Assembly: GCA_030529665.1 (NCBI GenBank)
Contig: JAUMWL010000003.1
Location: 16,104-51,444, forward strand
Direction: 5' to 3'
Length of the DNA: 35,341 bases
Origin: Coriobacteriales bacterium
GTDB taxonomy: Bacteria > Actinomycetota > Coriobacteriia > Coriobacteriales > Atopobiaceae
Both the position numbers and the translations under genes were made by a program. Positions 1 to 6,386 of this stretch are shown one piece after another (within the stretch, counting starts at the first letter, position 1; each line of letters opens with the position of its first letter). Under the pieces are notes generated by a model. The model had not been told where the DNA came from. It was given only the letters and a program-made list of their open reading frames with translations, and ran no database searches.

Positions 1-680
1 AAGCCGCGCAGCCAGTCCATCACCAGGCAGAACGCATGGTGGATGGGAAGCACGTTGAGCAGCGGCACGCTGCGCCCCGTCTTAAACGAAAGAGCCGCCA
101 CGTTCTCGGCCAAGTTGTGCTGAGAGAGCATGACGCCCTTGGCAAGTCCGGTGGTTCCCGAGGTAAAGATAATCATGGCGAGGTCGTCGTGGGTGGGCAT
201 AACGTCCGCATCCGTGGCCTGCGCCTTGAGCTCGGCAATCGTCTCCACGCGCTCGTCGTCGCACTCCGGACGCTCCCCCTCCATGATCCACACCTTGCGC
301 AGCTGAGGACATCCCGCAAGCAGCGCTGGCAGCATGCCGACGCACTTTTTGCCAAGGAACAGAGCGGTGGAGTCGGATCGATTTACCAGCGGAATGAGGT
401 CGGCAACGGGCATCTGCGGGTCAAGGGGCACGGCCGCGCACGTTCCGGTAATAATGCCCAGATACGAGCAGATCCAGCTCACGCTCGTAGTGCCAATGAG
501 GGAAATCTGCGTGTGATCAAAGCCCTCGGCAACGATGCCCTTGCGAATCGCGGTTGTCTCGTCTAGGAGCTCTCCATAGGTAAGGCTCTTCACGTCCTTC
601 TTCTGAAGCCAGCGAATCGCGTCCAGCTCGGGACACTCGCCACAATTCTGGTCTATGAACTCGCGTACGAGCTTGCTCAT
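1..680 (-). CDS. AMP-forming acyl-CoA/acyl-ACP ligase, N-terminal part (cut by window edge)
   Basis: The reading frame starts at ATG 680 and runs off the left edge, giving about 226 residues of an ANL-superfamily adenylating enzyme. Visible are an N-terminal ligase fold and the ATP-binding loop IIFTSGTTGLAKGVMLS at about residues 170-186, followed by a region with LPIHHAF typical of long-chain fatty-acid ligases. The enzyme would activate a carboxylic acid as an acyl-adenylate and pass it to a thiol. The start overlaps the stop of the upstream acyl carrier protein gene as ATGA, with GGAGG just before it, so the two are probably translationally coupled. This suggests the carrier protein next door, rather than free CoA, may be the acceptor (inference). 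The C-terminal subdomain lies outside the window, and the substrate cannot be told. Confidence 0.9.
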   Translation of the reverse strand, partial: MSKLVREFIDQNCGECPELDAIRWLQKKDVKSLTYGELLDETTAIRKGIVAEGFDHTQISLIGTTSVSWICSYLGIITGTCAAVPLDPQMPVADLIPLVNRSDSTALFLGKKCVGMLPALLAGCPQLRKVWIMEGERPECDDERVETIAELKAQATDADVMPTHDDLAMIIFTSGTTGLAKGVMLSQHNLAENVAALSFKTGRSVPLLNVLPIHHAFCLVMDWLRG

Positions 681-907
681 ACCATTTCCTCCAAGACTTC
701 CAAGGCCTTGCCCACCGACATGATGTTGGCAAACCCCACTTCCTCAAACTCGATGTCAAACTCGTCCTCGATCTCGCCAAGAAGCGTTGCGAAGTCAAGC
801 GACGACATGGCCAGGTCCTCGCGGAACCGCATGTCGTTGGTTATCTCGTCAGCGCTATAATCGCAATACTGTGCAAGGATTTCCTTAAACTGCAAATCCA
901 GATTCAT
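677..907 (-). CDS. acyl carrier protein
   Basis: A 76-residue acidic protein with the four-helix carrier fold. The phosphopantetheine site is in DLAMSSLDF, where Ser36 takes the place of the serine in the usual DSL motif. The length is normal for a free ACP. It lies 33 bases downstream of the condensation-domain gene and overlaps the ligase gene by 4 bases, so the three form a unit in which a ligase loads the carrier and the condensation protein uses the bound acyl group (inference from context). No other fatty-acid synthesis gene is near, so this is probably a pathway-specific carrier rather than the housekeeping AcpP. A GAAAGG ribosome site precedes the ATG. Confidence 0.9.
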   Translation of the reverse strand: MNLDLQFKEILAQYCDYSADEITNDMRFREDLAMSSLDFATLLGEIEDEFDIEFEEVGFANIMSVGKALEVLEEMV

Positions 908-940
908 GTTTGAGCCTTTCGTTCCGTAAGCCAGCCTTAC

Positions 941-2329
941 CTATACCTGCGCCATTATATCGCCCACGGTTACATGTGGGTCATTGATGCCGCGGAAGAG
1001 AATCTTCATCATGTAGTAATACAGAAGCTCGATGTCATTCTCGACAAGATGAGCCGTTTGGTAGTGATAGGAGAACCTCATCTCGCCCGCACTGTTGTGC
1101 GAAACGGTAAGGTACATCTTCTTGGTCGCGGCACCATTTGCGAACCACTTCACATAGAAGGGAATGCCCTTAAGGCTTGCGGTCTCGTACGAGGCCGCGG
1201 GAGGCTGGTAGGTAAGGTAGCAGCTCTCGTAGGCGGTGTTGGGAGGGGTGCCGTAGCGCTTGCGCATCTCTTCGCGAATGAGCTCGGGGTCGTAGTTGCC
1301 ATGCAGGTAGATGCGGTTTTGCGCCTGTTGGATCTCGTACGCGGCATCCAAGAACTCCATGTCGGGTGGAATGACGGTACGGCAGGGAAACATTATGGTG
1401 CGGCTGCCGCCCGATGCCATCTCGGCCCTGGTGGACCTGCGGGAGATAAAGTTCTGGATGGTAATGTCTTCTTGTCCGTTGTTTACCTTGGAGAGGTACG
1501 TGCGAATGAGCAACAGGATCACGTTGGTCACGGAAAGCTGGTTGTACTCGCAAAAGCGCATGAGGCGCGAGGTTGGCTCGGGCTCAAGGTAGTAGTCCTT
1601 TACGGCAACAAAGGTGTCTGTCATCTCCACGTCCGCAGCGCGCAGGGTGGGGTCGTTATGAAGCCTCCGCGACTCCTCGAGCACCGAGGGTCCTTGGATG
1701 TCAGAGTAGAGCGGCTCGCCCAGTGTATCGAGCTGATCGTCCCAAAAGCGCTTGTCCTTCTCCAGGCGCCTTGGGTTGGACGCCTTGGCAAGGTCGCGTT
1801 CAAGAACCTGTGAGAAGTCAGCAAGCTCGGGTGGCTCCTTGGTTCCAAGAACCTCGTGCGCGTACAGGCGAAGCAAATCGCCCACGAGCACGGCCAAGCC
1901 CTGGGAGTCCACCAGGCGATGGTCCATATGGAGGAAGAAGCCGTTGAACCCATGGGGCAGCTTTACCATCTTGAACTCAAACATGGCTATGTTGTCGCCG
2001 TCGAAGGTCTGGTACGCCCAATGCTGCATGGTGTCATCGGCTTCTTGGGAGCTCATGCCGCTAAGATCTATGAGGGGAACCTCGCCAATGCTGCGCTTCT
2101 TGCCGCTAAAGTATTGCTTGACCTCGCCCTGCCTGTTGCGCTTGGTAAAGCGAAGGCGCATGCAACCGTTGCGCTCGTACTCCATTTGCATGCACCGCTG
2201 CAGGACATCGAACTCCATGGGAATCTTGAGGGCCGCCACCATGCTTACGCCAGACACTTGCTGCGTGCCATAGTCCCTAATCCAGATGTCGTGCATTCGC
2301 TGTGCCGCAGTTAGGGGATAGGTCTTCAT
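941..2329 (-). CDS. free-standing condensation-domain protein (NRPS C-domain-like acyltransferase)
   Basis: A 462-residue protein resembling a single non-ribosomal peptide synthetase condensation domain (CAT-like acyltransferase superfamily). It opens with YPLTAAQRMHD, like the usual start of such domains. The active-site region reads HMDHRLVDSQG around residues 140-150: the second His and the Asp of HHxxxDG are kept, while the first His is Asp and the Gly is Ser. A later block, NFISRRSTR, resembles the core segment before the latch. I chose the ATG at 2329 because GAGAGGAG lies just upstream; an in-frame ATG 18 bases earlier lacks such a site. It is the first gene of a condensation-ACP-ligase cassette and presumably joins a carrier-bound acyl group to an amine or alcohol. 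The product is unknown. Confidence 0.8.
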   Translation of the reverse strand: MKTYPLTAAQRMHDIWIRDYGTQQVSGVSMVAALKIPMEFDVLQRCMQMEYERNGCMRLRFTKRNRQGEVKQYFSGKKRSIGEVPLIDLSGMSSQEADDTMQHWAYQTFDGDNIAMFEFKMVKLPHGFNGFFLHMDHRLVDSQGLAVLVGDLLRLYAHEVLGTKEPPELADFSQVLERDLAKASNPRRLEKDKRFWDDQLDTLGEPLYSDIQGPSVLEESRRLHNDPTLRAADVEMTDTFVAVKDYYLEPEPTSRLMRFCEYNQLSVTNVILLLIRTYLSKVNNGQEDITIQNFISRRSTRAEMASGGSRTIMFPCRTVIPPDMEFLDAAYEIQQAQNRIYLHGNYDPELIREEMRKRYGTPPNTAYESCYLTYQPPAASYETASLKGIPFYVKWFANGAATKKMYLTVSHNSAGEMRFSYHYQTAHLVENDIELLYYYMMKILFRGINDPHVTVGDIMAQV

Positions 2330-2392
2330 AAGGCTCCTCTCGCGCACATTGCCTTGTATAAACAGTACGAGTTAAGTATATCCCCAAAGAAC

Positions 2393-2456
2393 GGCACGCC
2401 GTTTCCCGGAATCCGTTGTACCATATGGAACACTTATTCCCGGAAAACGGCGTGCC
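2393..2456. repeat. dispersed palindrome, copy A
   Basis: The arms GGCACGCCGTTT (2393-2404) and its exact complement (2445-2456) are followed inward by TTCCCGGAA-type cores, enclosing a short CCATATGG palindrome. It lies between the methyltransferase stop and the condensation gene start, both on the minus strand. Same family as the elements at 5257, 8614, 10258 and 18675. Confidence 0.75.
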
Positions 2457-2463
2457 ACTTGGG

Positions 2464-3186
2464 TTAGAGGCGAACGAGGTGAATGGCGATGGTGTTGAGG
2501 TAATCGAGCGCACCGGCCTCGACGGCGACGCGATCGCCCGCGGCGTACTCGTTGTCGCATGCCACCCAGTCGGCCCACGCCTCCCTGTGACAGGAAAGCT
2601 CATACATGCCAACGATGCGCACGCCCTCGGTCTGCTCGATCATCGCGCGCCACCAGCGCATGTCGTGCATATACTCCAGCTGCTCCGGCGTCCAGGAGAC
2701 CAGCAGCTCCTTGGGAAGGTCGTGATGGCAGTCACGCACCATGCCGGGTATGGCAAGGTGCAACATTGCTCCGTGCTTTACGTATGGGAGGAGCTTGGTG
2801 CCAAGGTAGAGCGGATCCCGCCCAAAGTAGTTGTAGGAGTCTATGCTCACCACCGCGTCAAAGAACTCCGTCGCAAAGGGAAGTCCCTGCGACGCATCTG
2901 CCTTAAGGGGACAGACTTTACGATTGGTGAGGCCCATATCCTCAAAGAAGCGCATGTTGTCGCCCGGCTCGCTCCACAAGTCGACGGCATAGGTGACAAG
3001 GCCGTACTCGCGGGCCAGCAGGCACGAGGTGATGCCGGAGCCTGAGCCCAGGTCCAGCACGACGGACCCGGGTTCGATGCTTTGGTTTTGGAGCAGCTCC
3101 TCGGTTAGCTTGAGGGGGTTCGGCCCCATAATCTTGCTCTGCACGAGGCGCGTGGAAAAGGTTGACGACTTTACAAATGCAGTCAT
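2464..3186 (-). CDS. class I SAM-dependent methyltransferase
   Basis: A 240-residue Rossmann-fold methyltransferase. The SAM-binding motif I is VLDLGSGSGITS, an acidic residue follows strand 2 in YAVDLW, and FDAVVSIDSYNYFG corresponds to motif IV. The middle section (YFGRDPLYLGTKLLPYVKHGA) resembles small-molecule methyltransferases rather than rRNA enzymes. The substrate is not evident. I place the start at MTAFVKSS (ATG 3186); an earlier in-frame ATG would extend into a structured leader. Palindrome copy A separates it from the condensation cassette downstream on the same strand, so joint function is possible but unproven. Confidence 0.8.
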   Translation of the reverse strand: MTAFVKSSTFSTRLVQSKIMGPNPLKLTEELLQNQSIEPGSVVLDLGSGSGITSCLLAREYGLVTYAVDLWSEPGDNMRFFEDMGLTNRKVCPLKADASQGLPFATEFFDAVVSIDSYNYFGRDPLYLGTKLLPYVKHGAMLHLAIPGMVRDCHHDLPKELLVSWTPEQLEYMHDMRWWRAMIEQTEGVRIVGMYELSCHREAWADWVACDNEYAAGDRVAVEAGALDYLNTIAIHLVRL

Positions 3187-3207
3187 GGTCTCTCGCTTTC
3201 TGTAGAT

Positions 3208-3286
3208 GCGTTTTTCTAAGACAAAACGCGCAGACGCCAACCCGACAGCCATATGCTGCCTGCTCAGATACTATTGGGTTGGCGTC
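3208..3286 (-). promoter_or_regulatory. structured leader upstream of the methyltransferase gene
   Basis: Two consecutive stem-loops lie just before the start codon. The outer stem is 11 exact base pairs (GACGCCAACCC at 3233-3243 with 3276-3286) and encloses a smaller CAGC/GCTG helix. A second, 7-bp stem (GCGTTTT 3208-3214 with AAAACGC 3223-3229) is nearer the gene. The order is that of a cis-acting RNA leader. I recognise no known riboswitch class. Confidence 0.45.
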
Positions 3287-3384
3287 CTCTACAGAACAAT
3301 GACCAAAAAGACATCCCCTTGGATGGTCGTCCGTGCAAGGCCCCGTGCCCCGCACGCTTAGGAACAGTTTGCCACTACGTGCCC

Positions 3385-3420
3385 GTCTTGTCCATCGGTA
3401 TTTGTCCCAATGGACAAGAC
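3385..3420 (-). terminator. hairpin downstream of the XRE-desulfoferrodoxin gene
   Basis: A perfect 11-bp stem (GTCTTGTCCAT at 3385-3395 with 3410-3420) and 14-base loop begins one base after the stop codon of the minus-strand gene. No clear T-run follows, so it may be a weak terminator or an RNA-stabilising hairpin. Confidence 0.5.
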
Positions 3421-3421
3421 G

Positions 3422-4021
3422 CTACTGCAAGGCGCCGCTCAGACGGCATGAGTACAGCCCATCCTTGTTGCAGTACAAGTACAGGTCGCGCACCCCGGAG
3501 CGCCTAAAGTGCGCCTCGGCGGGTCCCTCGGCATAGAGTCGCTTAACCTGCACGCAGTCAGGCGAGACGGCCGCAACAAAGACAACGTGGTGCCGCTTGT
3601 CCATGTCATGATCTGCCCACACAAAGAGCTCGTCTCCTGTGCAAGAGGCGTGCATTGCGTGTTCGTCGGCCGCAGGTTCTGCCACCAACGGTGGCAACGG
3701 TATGCCGTGACAGCTAATGTGCGCCTCCCCCATGGCGTGAACGGTGTTTTTGCAGATGGGACATACGTAAAAGCGCGACCTCAGCATGTTGGCGCTCACG
3801 TTTGCGTTCTCCACGGCCAGTCCGCTCAACAGCTCTGCAACCGACACGCGCAGGGCGTTGGCGATTGGCTCAAGCAGCGTTATGTCGGGATACCCCGCCC
3901 CCGTCTCCCACTTGGACACGGCCTTGTCACTCACACTCAAAAGACTCGCCAGCTGGACCTGCGTCATGCCACGCTTTTCTCGCAAGCCCCGTATGGTTGC
4001 GCCAGTAAGGTATCTGTCCAT
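3422..4021 (-). CDS. XRE-family regulator fused to a desulfoferrodoxin-like metal domain
   Basis: A 199-residue protein. Residues 8-62 form an HTH_3 DNA-binding domain (REKRGMTQVQLASLLSVSDK and KWETGAGYPDI). From residue 84 on, the sequence follows desulfoferrodoxin/superoxide reductase closely. CPIC (87-90) and CHG (104-106) correspond to the rubredoxin-type Fe centre, with one of four Cys changed to His. EHAMH, HDMDKRHH and YCNKDG correspond to the catalytic centre, where His121, His138, His144 and Cys184 match iron ligands but the last His is Asp187. The domain therefore probably binds metal but may not reduce superoxide, which would suit a redox or metal sensor (inference). It is divergent from a second XRE gene with its own cysteine-rich domain. 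Confidence 0.8.
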   Translation of the reverse strand: MDRYLTGATIRGLREKRGMTQVQLASLLSVSDKAVSKWETGAGYPDITLLEPIANALRVSVAELLSGLAVENANVSANMLRSRFYVCPICKNTVHAMGEAHISCHGIPLPPLVAEPAADEHAMHASCTGDELFVWADHDMDKRHHVVFVAAVSPDCVQVKRLYAEGPAEAHFRRSGVRDLYLYCNKDGLYSCRLSGALQ

Positions 4022-4127
4022 CCTTGCCCCCTGTCCTCGTCTCTGGCAACAAGAAGACTATATGTCCAACATCTCTGCATGACTACCTACGCTCCGTGGA
4101 GCCGCGCGCGTGGCAACAAGATGTTTC

Positions 4128-4157
4128 TCGACATCGCGTGTGCGAGCGACCTACAAT
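4128..4157 (+). promoter_or_regulatory. promoter of the zinc-ribbon XRE gene
   Basis: TCGACA (-35-like, 4128-4133) and TACAAT (-10, 4152-4157) are separated by 18 bases. A TATAGT on the opposite strand (4057-4062) could be the -10 of the divergent XRE gene. Confidence 0.5.
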
Positions 4158-4187
4158 GTGTATGGGACCAGTGGAAAGGAGAACACC

Positions 4188-4643
4188 ATGGCAATAAAGG
4201 ACGTGCTGCCCACGCTGAGGCAGAGCAGAAACATGACCCAGAAGGAGCTCGCGCAGAAGGTCTTTGTAACGCGCCAGGCCGTGAGCCGCTGGGAGAATGG
4301 CGAGACGACGCCAAGCATCGACATGGCAAAGCTCATCGCGAACGTACTCGACGTGCCCGTGATGCAACTGCTCGATCTGCCCCAGGAGCCGTCGTGCCAG
4401 TGCTGCGGCACGCCATTCTCGGTGCCCAACATGCCAAAGGGGACCGACGCAGACGGAGCCGAGAACCCCGACTACTGCAAGTGGTGCTACGACGAGGGCG
4501 CGTTTGCAAACGAGACCATGGACGACGTGATAGAGAAGTCCGCGCCGTACCTTGCGCAAGCCACGGGCGTGAGCCTAGACGAGGCCGTGTCGTTTATGGG
4601 AGCGCTCCTGCCCACCCTCAAGCGCTGGCAGCACGAGCATTAG
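4188..4643 (+). CDS. XRE-family regulator with C-terminal zinc ribbon
   Basis: A 151-residue protein. Residues 5-62 are an HTH_3 domain (LRQSRNMTQKELAQKVFVTR, RWENGETTPSIDM). Residues about 69-105 carry two cysteine pairs, CQCCGTPF and YCKWCYDEG, as in putative zinc-ribbon domains often joined to XRE helices in Firmicutes and Coriobacteriia. The rest is helical (DDVIEKSAPYLAQ...). The ATG at 4188 has AAAGGAG just upstream, and a promoter lies 30 bases before that. It diverges from the XRE-desulfoferrodoxin gene; 166 bases between the two starts could hold shared operators. The target genes are unknown. Confidence 0.85.
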   Translation: MAIKDVLPTLRQSRNMTQKELAQKVFVTRQAVSRWENGETTPSIDMAKLIANVLDVPVMQLLDLPQEPSCQCCGTPFSVPNMPKGTDADGAENPDYCKWCYDEGAFANETMDDVIEKSAPYLAQATGVSLDEAVSFMGALLPTLKRWQHEH

Positions 4644-4656
4644 CGACACACATTCT

Positions 4657-4690
4657 GGCAGCACACGCACTCTGGGAGTGGGGTGCCACT
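4657..4690 (+). terminator. imperfect hairpin after the zinc-ribbon XRE gene
   Basis: CACTC-TGG-GAGTG is flanked by partly complementary GGCA and GGTGCC segments, followed by CACTTTTG. It resembles a degenerate member of the dispersed GGCAC...GTGCC palindrome family and could act as a terminator. Confidence 0.35.
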
Positions 4691-4785
4691 TTTGCGCGCA
4701 CACCGAAAGCACGGCCAAAGCCCGCGAATCTTGCCTATGCTTATGGGAGATTGTTTGGTTTGGATGCGAACACAAGGAGGCAACC

Positions 4786-5247
4786 ATGAAGATCGCGATG
4801 GCAAACGACCATGCAGGAACCCAGCTCAAGAACCAGATAAAGGCGTGGCTTGAGGACGAGGGGCACGAGGTGGTTGACTTTGGCACCTACGACGAGGAGG
4901 GTTGCGACCTCTCCGACTTTATCTATCCCGCCTCGATGGCCGTGGCCAAGGGCGAGTGCGAGCGCGGCATCTTTGTGGACGGCGTTGGCTATGGGTCGGC
5001 GATGATCGCCAACAAGTTCCGCGGCATCTTTGCCTGCGTGTGCCAAGACCCCGTGTGCGCCGAGCTCGCGCGTCAGCACAACGACGCCAACGTGCTCTGC
5101 ATTGGCGGAAAGCTCATTGGCCCGGTGTTGGCGATGGCCATCGTAAAGACGTGGATGTCCACCGACGCGCTCACGGCCGATCGCTACGCCAACCGTCGCG
5201 TAAAGGTTGCGGCCATAGACGAGGAGCGCACCGTCGCCGTCGTCTAA
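4786..5247 (+). CDS. RpiB/LacAB-family sugar-phosphate isomerase-like protein, atypical active site
   Basis: A 153-residue protein of the RpiB/LacA/LacB fold: start MKIAMANDHAG, a phosphate-binding loop GVGYGSAMIANK (66-77), and ARQHNDANVL with His99 in the usual place. The catalytic Cys of classical RpiB (CGTGIG) is Asp65 here (VDGVGYG), and the Glu used by the actinobacterial type is also absent. This matches a divergent subfamily I know from some anaerobes rather than standard ribose-5-phosphate isomerase, so the exact reaction is uncertain. AAGGAGG precedes ATG 4786. Gene and protein length are normal for the family, and a palindromic repeat follows. Confidence 0.8.
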   Translation: MKIAMANDHAGTQLKNQIKAWLEDEGHEVVDFGTYDEEGCDLSDFIYPASMAVAKGECERGIFVDGVGYGSAMIANKFRGIFACVCQDPVCAELARQHNDANVLCIGGKLIGPVLAMAIVKTWMSTDALTADRYANRRVKVAAIDEERTVAVV

Positions 5248-5256
5248 CCGCGCGCG

Positions 5257-5301
5257 TGGCACGTGGCACACTGTTTCCAGGAATGGGTGTGCCACGTGCC
5301 A
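5257..5301. repeat. dispersed palindrome, copy B
   Basis: The arms TGGCACGTGGCACAC are perfectly paired over 15 bp (5257-5271 with 5287-5301) around a TTTCCAGGAAT centre. It lies between the RpiB-like gene and the BASS transporter and may also serve as terminator of the former. Confidence 0.75.
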
Positions 5302-5407
5302 TCCGTTACGACTCGCCACCAATTTGTGCGTTGGGGCTTGCCTTGCGAGCGTGAGCGTACAAAATGTCTGTAGCACAGGACCAACGGACAAACGCGAGGA
5401 GGCGGGT

Positions 5408-6361
5408 ATGAGAAACGCGTGGATCGCGCTCGGCGCGTTTATTGGCAGGCACCTCATGATAATCGTGCCCGCAGGTGTGGTTGTGGGCGTGCTCTTTCCC
5501 CAGCTGCTGCTTCCCGTTAAGCCCCTGGTGCCCACCTTCTTTGCCATCATGACGTTTCAGAGCTCGCTCTCAAACGACCTGGCCGCCATGCGCACGTCCC
5601 TGCGACGGCCGCTTGCGCTCTTTGCAACCATCCTCATGGTGCATGTGGTCTTGCCACTTGTCACCTTTGGCATCGCCACCCTCATTTTTGGCACCGGCTC
5701 CCCCACTGTAGCTGGCGTGTTGCTGGAATACACGGTTCCCATTGGCGCGTCCACCGTCATGTGGATAGGCATGTTTGCCGGTGAGCTTGCGCTGGGCCTC
5801 TCCACGCTGCTCGTCTCCACGCTCATCTCGCCCTTCTCCATTCCCCTTACGCTCCAAGTGCTGGTTGGCACCACGGTAGAGATAGACGCGCTGGGCATGA
5901 TGGGCAACATGACCTACATGGTAGCCATACCCGCGCTGGTGGCGACCGTGCTTAACGAAGCCTCGCACGGTTGGGCCAAGCGCACGCTCGCCCCCGCCAC
6001 CACGCCTGTGTCGCGACTGCTGCTTCCCCTCATTGTGGCCACCAACGCAACGGGAATATCCGAGCCGCTCCACCACCTGACCCCGGCGCTCGTGGGCATA
6101 ATGCTGCTTATGCTTGCCTTTGCCATCGGTGCCTTTGTGGTGGGAATGGCGCTTGCACGACTTCTGAGCAAGGGGGACGACGCACGCTTTGTGGCGGTGT
6201 CGTTTGGGTGCGGGATTCGCAACGTCACCGCAGGTGCGGTGCTGGCATCGCAGTACTTTGGTCCCGAGGTCATGTTTCCCGCCATCATTGCCACGCCGTT
6301 TCAGCAGGTGCTCGCCGCTGCGTTTGGTCGCATTATGGAACGCATGCTCAAGCCAAAATAA
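5408..6361 (+). CDS. BASS (bile acid:sodium symporter) family transporter
   Basis: A 317-residue, very hydrophobic protein with about nine to ten membrane segments, the length of the bile acid:Na+ symporter family. Family-like stretches include an early FFAIMTFQSSLS segment, PIGASTVMWIGMFAGE, and GCGIRNVTAGAVLASQYFG near the C-terminus (the second crossover region). Bacterial members carry organic anions such as pantoate or keto acids; the substrate is not readable here. The start follows GAGGAGGCGGGT. It is transcribed in the same direction as the RpiB-like gene but separated by 160 bases with a palindrome, so it probably has its own promoter. The stop lies 25 bases from the convergent RlmKL stop. 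Confidence 0.8.
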   Translation: MRNAWIALGAFIGRHLMIIVPAGVVVGVLFPQLLLPVKPLVPTFFAIMTFQSSLSNDLAAMRTSLRRPLALFATILMVHVVLPLVTFGIATLIFGTGSPTVAGVLLEYTVPIGASTVMWIGMFAGELALGLSTLLVSTLISPFSIPLTLQVLVGTTVEIDALGMMGNMTYMVAIPALVATVLNEASHGWAKRTLAPATTPVSRLLLPLIVATNATGISEPLHHLTPALVGIMLLMLAFAIGAFVVGMALARLLSKGDDARFVAVSFGCGIRNVTAGAVLASQYFGPEVMFPAIIATPFQQVLAAAFGRIMERMLKPK

Positions 6362-6386
6362 GGGTGTGCCACCGCGCTACAAGCCC

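Noticed and set aside
3509-4789. Long open frame on the plus strand (426 codons)
   Set aside because: It runs antisense to the XRE-desulfoferrodoxin gene and overlaps the zinc-ribbon XRE gene in another frame; its composition is His/Arg-rich and no domain is seen.
5257-5301. Palindrome copies as ordinary terminators only
   Set aside because: Copy D is between divergent starts and copy C lies inside a gene, so the family as a whole cannot be explained as terminators.
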